Source: Moraxellaceae bacterium (GTDB lineage: Bacteria > Pseudomonadota > Gammaproteobacteria > Pseudomonadales > Ketobacteraceae). Taken from it: a stretch of 11,852 bases of DNA. The DNA lies in NCBI GenBank assembly GCA_002402125.1, contig NVVG01000055.1, positions 10,932 through 22,783 on the forward strand. Reading direction: 5' to 3'. The translations under genes and the position numbers were made by a program. Below, in pieces: positions 6,926 through 11,852 of this stretch. A model generated the notes under the pieces. The model saw only the letters and a program-made list of their open reading frames with translations, ran no database searches and was not told where the DNA came from. Position 1 is the stretch's first letter, and each line of letters starts with the position of its first letter.

Positions 6926-6960
6926 ACAAGTGACCTTTACCACTTGTATAACCAAGTGGT
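6926..6960. repeat. Overlapping, mutually exclusive inverted repeats before the cytochrome gene
   Basis: Three copies of a CAAGTG/CACTTG core lie in 35 bases. ACAAGTG (6926-6932) pairs with CACTTGT (6941-6947) around an 8-base loop. The same middle copy, extended as ACCACTTG (6939-6946), pairs perfectly with CAAGTGGT (6953-6960) around TATAAC. The two hairpins share the middle arm and cannot form together. As DNA, the right pair resembles GntR/FadR-type operators (TTG..A..CCAA around a short centre). As RNA, it could be a switch ending 26 bases before the ATG at 6987 and about 13 before its ribosome site. Which of these applies is not decided by the sequence. Confidence 0.5.
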
Positions 6961-6986
6961 TGAGCTAAAAAGCAGGACTCTTATCT

Positions 6987-8198
6987 ATGAGCATAGCAAA
7001 AAACACTATTAAGATCATCGTACATATTACCTTTACGCTATTCACCGTTTTGGTAACCACTCTCGCCAGTGCAACCGTCGAAGATCAAGCCAAACGTATT
7101 CACGACCGGATCACGGGTGTGCCTCCAACCGCAACAGAATTAACCGACCTAGTTAACGCCATCAATAGCGGCAGCGGTCGTGACGCCGCTCTGGCTGTAT
7201 CGCTTAACAATAAAAGCTTCTACAACGTCACCTTAAAAAACATGTACACCCCCTGGAGCAACGAAGCACAAACCGTATTTGCGCCCTTGAATGATTTCAC
7301 TGCCACTATCATCGGCGTTATTCGTGATGATGGTGATTTCCGAACGGTGCTTTACGACGACATCATTTATAGTGGTGTAGACGCTGCTGACTCGTTACCG
7401 GCCTATTCCAACGATAACAATGACCACTATGCCGCACTCGAAAGCCAGGATATCGACTTATCAGACGATGCAAAATTTGATATATCCACTCAATCAGGGC
7501 TGACTCAACACCCTGCCAACGCCATTTCCGGGATATTAACCACTAGAGCTGCCGCCAAAGCATTTTTTGTCGGCGGAACTAATCGAGCAATGTTTCGGTT
7601 TACCGTGTTAAATTTTCTGTGCAACGACATGGAGCAGCTAAAAGACACCACCCGCCCTACCGATAGAATTCGACAGGATGTAACCCGCAGCCCCGGTGGT
7701 GATAGTCGTATCTTTATGAACGCTTGTATGGGTTGCCATTCCGGCATGGATCCCATGGCGCAAGCCTATGCTTATTACGAATGGTCCGGCGAGGAAGGCA
7801 CTGAGGAGGGACACCTGGAGTATACCGAGGGCGAGGTTCAGCCTAAGTACCATATTAATGCCAACAATTTCCCCTATGGTTTTGTGACACCCGATGATAG
7901 CTGGAGCAATTTCTGGCGCGACGGTCCTAATGGCTGGATTGGCTGGGAAGACCCTGCCGCGGGAGGTCCCGCCGGCAAAGGCAACGGAGCCAGCTCGATG
8001 AACGAGGAACTAGCACACTCAGATGCATTTGCTCAATGCCAAGTGAAGAAAGTTTTCAAAACTATTTGTTTAAGAGAGCCAACCACTGGCGCTGATATCA
8101 CTGAAATGGAAACTCTGGTGACCAACTTCAAAACCACGCATAACTATCGCCTTAAAGATGTATTCGCCGATACCGCTCAATACTGCATGGGCAACTAG
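6987..8198 (+). CDS. Exported single-heme c-type cytochrome-like protein
   Basis: The protein has 403 residues. A Sec signal peptide (IIVHITFTLFTVLVTTLASA, then TVEDQ) is followed by a region starting RIHDRITGVPPTATELTDLV and by FYNVTLKNMYTPWSNEAQTV. One heme site, CMGCH, is at residues 247-251, in the context FMNACMGCHSGMDPMAQAYA. The 'CxxCH..MDP' context and the preceding ISGILTTRAAAKAFFVGGT stretch recall the DUF1588-type part of planctomycete-style cytochromes (PSD1 set), but this is a resemblance from memory, not a firm match. Two more cysteines near the C-terminus (FAQCQVKKVFKTICL) and one at YCMGN may form disulfides. Probable periplasmic electron carrier or redox partner. AGGA at 6974-6977 lies nine bases before the ATG. 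It is the first gene of a three-gene operon, 11 bases before the LamG gene start. Confidence 0.75.
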   Translation: MSIAKNTIKIIVHITFTLFTVLVTTLASATVEDQAKRIHDRITGVPPTATELTDLVNAINSGSGRDAALAVSLNNKSFYNVTLKNMYTPWSNEAQTVFAPLNDFTATIIGVIRDDGDFRTVLYDDIIYSGVDAADSLPAYSNDNNDHYAALESQDIDLSDDAKFDISTQSGLTQHPANAISGILTTRAAAKAFFVGGTNRAMFRFTVLNFLCNDMEQLKDTTRPTDRIRQDVTRSPGGDSRIFMNACMGCHSGMDPMAQAYAYYEWSGEEGTEEGHLEYTEGEVQPKYHINANNFPYGFVTPDDSWSNFWRDGPNGWIGWEDPAAGGPAGKGNGASSMNEELAHSDAFAQCQVKKVFKTICLREPTTGADITEMETLVTNFKTTHNYRLKDVFADTAQYCMGN

Positions 8199-8202
8199 AG
8201 GG
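8198..8202 (+). promoter_or_regulatory. Ribosome binding site of the LamG/heme lipoprotein gene
   Basis: GAGGG overlaps the last base of the upstream stop codon. Two ATGs follow in tandem at 8207 and 8210. The seven-base spacing favours 8210, although 8207 (four bases) adds only one Met. Confidence 0.6.
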
Positions 8203-8209
8203 ATATATG

Positions 8210-10816
8210 ATGTTAAAAAACAACCCTAAGAAACCAACACCCTCGTTAATATCCATTGCCATCGCAATTATCTTTGGCTTATTTTTATCCGCTTGTGGAA
8301 GTAGCGATGAAACCGGCCAGGAGACCGTTAACCCGCCAGCCAGTAACAACACCACCGGAGAAGCAGACCCAACCAGCCTGCTTATTGCCTATAACGCGTC
8401 AGGCAAACCTGCTGCAGCCACCGATGACGTACAAGCCTTTATGCAGCACCTATGGTCTAACGTTGTGGAAGACAATCGCTGCGGTGCCTGCCATAACGCA
8501 AGCACAGCGCAAAGCCCACTTTTTGCCCGCGACGATGATGTCAACGCGGCTTATAACGCGGTATTAGGCTCGGTAAACTTAGACTCACCCTCTAGCTCTC
8601 TGTTGGTCACCCAGGTTACTGCCGGCCACAACTGCTGGACTGCCACAACGGCTGAATGTGCCGCTGACATGACACTATGGATAACCAACTGGGCAGCAGA
8701 TAGCAACGGCATCGTAAGCAACGAGGTAGTATTAATCGCACCTGATGTACACGAAGTGGACAACACCAAGGTACTGCCAGATATTGTTCCTGGCAGCTAC
8801 AGCGCGCTTCACACCTTGCTGGTAACAAATTGCGCATCATGCCATGTAGAATCTGCGGCCAACGCACAGTCGCCATTCTTTGCCTCCTCTAATCTGCAAG
8901 ATTCCTTTGATGCTGTACGTAGCAAAATAGATCTGGCAGATGAAGACCGCACATTAACAGGCGCCTTATCACGTATTGTGGTACGCCTTCGTAGCGAAAG
9001 TCACAATTGCTTTTCAGCAAGCTGTAGCAGTGACGCCACAGAGCTTTTAACGGCCATTCAAGCAATAGCTAGCGGCATCGACGCGCAGGTTGTCGACCCG
9101 GCATTAGAAATCAGCAAAGGTTTGCAGCTTGGTATTGACGGCCTGCCGGCAAATACCGGTGGCCGACATGAAACAGCCATGATTGCCCGCTGGGAATTTA
9201 AAGAAGGTAGCGGCTTCAGCTCTCGAGACAGCAGCGGCATTCAACCACTGATGGATTTGCAGTTTTCCGGGGACGTAAGCTGGGTTGGCGGCTGGGGAAT
9301 CAATCTCAATGGCGGCCGCGCACAAGCCACCACACTGAGTAGCAGAAAGCTCTATGACAAAATCGCTGAAACGGCGGAATACAGCATTGAAGCCTGGATT
9401 GCACCCAACAACGTCACCCAAGAGGGCCCCGCTCGAATTATTAGTTATTCTGCCGGCAATGAAAATAGCAATTTTTTGCTAGGACAAACTCTATATAATT
9501 ACGATTTTCTTCACCGTAGCGAAAACAGCGATGACACCGGTAACCCCGCTCTTTCCACTGCGGATGCCGACGAACGTCTACAAGCATCGCAACAACATGT
9601 CGTGGTGACCTATAGCGCTCAGAATGGTCGACGAATTTACGTTAACGGCGTATTCACCGGTGACGAAGATCCCTCCCCCAGTACTTCCCTTGCTGACTGG
9701 AGCAACAGCTATCAGTTTATCTTAGGCACTGCAGAGAGTAATTTCTCCTGGCTTGGTGTTATTCGCATGGTGACAATACATAACCGTGAACTAACCCAAG
9801 AACAGATCACGCAGAATTTTGACGTCGGTGTGGGGCAAAAATTCTTGCTACTGTTTAACGTAACAGACCTTGTAGAGATTGATGATTGCTGGGACAGCTT
9901 TATTGTTTTCGAAGCGGCTGAATACGACAGTTATAGTTATTTATTTAATCAACCCTATTTCGCTCGCCTCTATACCAAGCAAGAAGAAGGTGACGGAATT
10001 TCTGCTGCATGCATGGCTGACGCCGCCCCAGCACAAGACGCGATCAATTTTTCCATTACCGATATGCGCTTAGGTATCAACGGTAAAATCGAACCCACAG
10101 GCCAGGGCTTCCAAAACATTTCCGTCAATGTGACCGCTGATCTACAAGTGTTATCCACCATCGGCACCATATTCAACCAGCAAAACGGGGTGAATTCCGA
10201 TCAATTCTTTTTGGCCTTCGGGAATATCGCGGGTAAAAATGGCGCGTATACTGACCCAACCTCCATCACCCCAGCGGCACCGGTTGCAGGTGTAATGCCA
10301 GAAGAATTTGGTCTACGCACCTTCGATGAGATTAACGCATCATTAGCAACGATGATTACAGTTGCTTCCACTACACCAGTGATCGCAAGCTTATACGAGG
10401 AAATCAAACAACAGCTACCTGTCGATGAAACCTTAGGTGACTTTGTACCAGCCCATCAAATGGCCATCGCTCAAATTGCAATGTTGTATTGTAGCGAGCT
10501 GGTAAACGACACAACAAAACGTGACGCTTACTTCCCTGGTTTTGATTTTTCTGCGGCACCTAACGTCGCGTTTGATGACGCTGCCAAACGTAATTTAATT
10601 TACAACCCGTTACTTAGTCATATGTCAGATACCACTATCAGCACCAACATATCGTTAGCTGATCTTGCAGATTCACTGGACATACTATTGGATGGGATCG
10701 CAGGACGTACGGGGCTTACTGACTGTTCAGGCAGCTGCGATGCGACACGGACACAAACTGTAGTAAAGGCCATGTGTGCAGTTACCGCCGCCAGCGCAAC
10801 AATGTTAATCCAATAA
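8210..10816 (+). CDS. Lipoprotein with two duplicated heme modules and a LamG domain
   Basis: The protein has 868 residues. The lipoprotein signal (SIAIAIIFGLFLSAC, lipobox L-S-A-C, then GSSDETG) gives a probable outer-membrane lipoprotein. Residues about 74-162 and 197-289 are two copies of one module: CxxCH (CGACH at 91-95, CASCH at 208-212), then AQSP(L/F)FA, an A(Y/F)(N/D)AV helix, and HNC(W/F) with a second cysteine 5-9 residues later. Residues about 324-537 form a LamG/concanavalin-like domain (ARWEFKEGSG, YSIEAWIAPNNV, HVVVTYSAQNGRRIYVNG, ending MVTIHNRELTQEQITQNFDV), a fold that usually binds sugars or proteins. The last about 330 residues are unrecognised and contain a CSGSCD pair near the end. 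Likely an electron-transfer protein displayed at the envelope with a binding domain (inference). Second gene of the operon, 35 bases before the DUF1501-like gene. Confidence 0.8.
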   Translation: MLKNNPKKPTPSLISIAIAIIFGLFLSACGSSDETGQETVNPPASNNTTGEADPTSLLIAYNASGKPAAATDDVQAFMQHLWSNVVEDNRCGACHNASTAQSPLFARDDDVNAAYNAVLGSVNLDSPSSSLLVTQVTAGHNCWTATTAECAADMTLWITNWAADSNGIVSNEVVLIAPDVHEVDNTKVLPDIVPGSYSALHTLLVTNCASCHVESAANAQSPFFASSNLQDSFDAVRSKIDLADEDRTLTGALSRIVVRLRSESHNCFSASCSSDATELLTAIQAIASGIDAQVVDPALEISKGLQLGIDGLPANTGGRHETAMIARWEFKEGSGFSSRDSSGIQPLMDLQFSGDVSWVGGWGINLNGGRAQATTLSSRKLYDKIAETAEYSIEAWIAPNNVTQEGPARIISYSAGNENSNFLLGQTLYNYDFLHRSENSDDTGNPALSTADADERLQASQQHVVVTYSAQNGRRIYVNGVFTGDEDPSPSTSLADWSNSYQFILGTAESNFSWLGVIRMVTIHNRELTQEQITQNFDVGVGQKFLLLFNVTDLVEIDDCWDSFIVFEAAEYDSYSYLFNQPYFARLYTKQEEGDGISAACMADAAPAQDAINFSITDMRLGINGKIEPTGQGFQNISVNVTADLQVLSTIGTIFNQQNGVNSDQFFLAFGNIAGKNGAYTDPTSITPAAPVAGVMPEEFGLRTFDEINASLATMITVASTTPVIASLYEEIKQQLPVDETLGDFVPAHQMAIAQIAMLYCSELVNDTTKRDAYFPGFDFSAAPNVAFDDAAKRNLIYNPLLSHMSDTTISTNISLADLADSLDILLDGIAGRTGLTDCSGSCDATRTQTVVKAMCAVTAASATMLIQ

Positions 10817-10839
10817 TCGAGCGACTGAGATTTTTTATT

Positions 10840-10843
10840 GAGG
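10840..10843 (+). promoter_or_regulatory. Ribosome binding site of the DUF1501-like gene
   Basis: GAGG precedes three in-frame tandem ATGs at 10846, 10849 and 10852. The eight-base spacing favours the third, 10852. Confidence 0.6.
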
Positions 10844-10851
10844 TAATGATG

Positions 10852-11852
10852 ATGAAAAAAACTAACAAGCCACTTTCAGCCGACGCTCCATTATTTCATC
10901 CAGACCACTGCCGCCCGCGCACTCGCCGAGAGTTTATTAGCCAGGGATTTATGGCCGGCACCGGCGCGGTCATCGGTTCGTCAATGTTAACTATGTTGGC
11001 GCCGCAAGATGTTATCGCCGCTTTAGCGAATGATCTGGAGTTAGAGAAAGCTGGCTGCAATATTCGTGACGGCGCCGGAAAAATCCCTTTCATCTGCTTT
11101 GATCTTGCCGGTGGAGCCAATATTGCAGGTTCCAATGTGCTTATTGGCAAACAAGGCGGACAATTAGATTTACTCAACACCTCAGGTTATAGCCGTCACG
11201 GATTACCTGACGATATGATTCCAGGGTCGGTGGATGCGATTAACGGCTCCGCAGATTCTATTGATCGAAGTTTAGGATTAGCTTTTCATTCTGACAGCGC
11301 ATTTTTGAGAGGAATCAATCAAAGTATTGCCCCTACCACCGCCGCCAATGTGAATGGTGCGGTAATCCCTTCACGCTCCGATAATGACACTGGCAACAAC
11401 CCCCACAACCCAATGTACGGTATCGGTGTGGCTGGTGCCTATGGATCGCTACTACCGATCATTGGCTCCCGCAGCAGCGAATCTGGTGGCAACTCAATGG
11501 CACCTAGCAAAATGATTGGATTAGCAGCGGGGCTTGACTCTCCTGTATTACGTCCAACCAAGATCGACCGTGCATCAGATGCAACAGGTTTAGTCGACAC
11601 TGGGCAACTAACAACTCTTCTTGGTGGCGATGCCGTTGCCGTGATGGAAGGCGTTGCCCGCCTGAGCAAAGCTAAAACCGCCAACACCGCACTTAACCTA
11701 GACCCCACCACCACTCAAGCTAAAATCAACTGTAGTTATTTAAAAAGTGCAGTAATAGCGGATGATTTTAAAGACGGGCCATCGGTGCTTGACCCATCAG
11801 TGGACGCCGACATCGTGGGGGGGGCGGGCATCTTCTCACAAAGTGAATGGGA
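10852..11852 (+). CDS. Tat-exported DUF1501-like protein (3' end outside window)
   Basis: 333 codons are visible and the frame is open to the right edge. The N-terminus carries a twin-arginine signal (RTRREFISQGF at about residues 22-32) followed by a hydrophobic stretch rich in Gly, Met and Ala ending near IAALA. The mature part starts with PFICFDLAGGANIAGSNVLI, like the 'fLxGG' opening of DUF1501 proteins, a Tat-exported family related to the alkaline phosphatase superfamily whose reaction is not known. Gly- and Ser-rich segments follow (GIGVAGAYGSLLPIIGSRSS, later KMIGLAAGLDSPVLRP). DUF1501 genes commonly sit beside exported cytochrome-like genes, as here. A Tat route means it is folded, perhaps with a cofactor, before export. 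Third gene of the plus-strand operon. The family call is from memory of motifs and is moderate in strength. Confidence 0.65.
   Translation, partial: MKKTNKPLSADAPLFHPDHCRPRTRREFISQGFMAGTGAVIGSSMLTMLAPQDVIAALANDLELEKAGCNIRDGAGKIPFICFDLAGGANIAGSNVLIGKQGGQLDLLNTSGYSRHGLPDDMIPGSVDAINGSADSIDRSLGLAFHSDSAFLRGINQSIAPTTAANVNGAVIPSRSDNDTGNNPHNPMYGIGVAGAYGSLLPIIGSRSSESGGNSMAPSKMIGLAAGLDSPVLRPTKIDRASDATGLVDTGQLTTLLGGDAVAVMEGVARLSKAKTANTALNLDPTTTQAKINCSYLKSAVIADDFKDGPSVLDPSVDADIVGGAGIFSQSEW

Noticed and set aside
6776..6961. CRP- or FNR-type binding sites in the divergent region
   Set aside because: No TGTGA-N6-TCACA or TTGAT-N4-ATCAA match of acceptable quality was found.
8616..8876. Cys-rich antisense open frame opposite the LamG/heme gene
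   Set aside because: Its cysteines and prolines arise from the complementary codons of the real gene, and no start signal is visible.
11817..11824. Run of eight G, a possible frameshift or phase-variable tract
   Set aside because: The frame stays open and reads sensibly on both sides. One homopolymer so close to the edge is weak evidence.

Overview
The window is a compact, gene-dense stretch of what looks like a Gram-negative, probably marine gammaproteobacterial, chromosome. This guess rests on moderate GC, Shine-Dalgarno led genes, many outer-membrane beta-barrels and lipoproteins, and the protein families present. No sequence search was possible, so the taxon is inference. No tRNA, rRNA, CRISPR, transposase or phage gene was seen.

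Layout: (1) 1-159, the 3' end of a plus-strand gene for a small single-pass membrane protein. (2) 185-3676, five tightly packed minus-strand genes. In transcription order they encode an SH3 plus beta-barrel protein, a second beta-barrel protein, a TlpA-like thioredoxin, a tiny Gly/Cys-tailed lipoprotein (DUF4266 type) and a DUF3570-type outer-membrane barrel. They are spaced by overlaps or gaps of 16 bases or fewer. (3) 3739-6711, a 990-residue minus-strand lipoprotein with beta-propeller-like repeats and two CxxCH heme sites. It resembles the alpha subunit of hydrazine synthase (HzsA-related family) and lies only about 60 bases upstream of group 2. (4) 6712-6986, a divergent control region rich in inverted repeats. 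(5) 6987-11852, a plus-strand operon encoding an exported one-heme protein, an 868-residue lipoprotein with two duplicated heme modules and a LamG domain, and a Tat-exported DUF1501-like protein cut by the window end.

Every gene from 185 to the right edge carries an export signal (Sec, lipoprotein or Tat; for the SH3 protein the start is unsettled), and together they provide five CxxCH sites. The most economical reading is one cell-envelope redox system built from two divergent transcription units. HzsA-like, one-heme and LamG/heme proteins would form the electron-transfer or catalytic part. TlpA would keep cysteines reduced, for the heme proteins or for the Cys-tailed lipoprotein. The barrels would provide outer-membrane passage or anchoring. 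The substrate cannot be read from the sequence. Partner subunits of a true hydrazine synthase are absent, so hydrazine chemistry should not be assumed.
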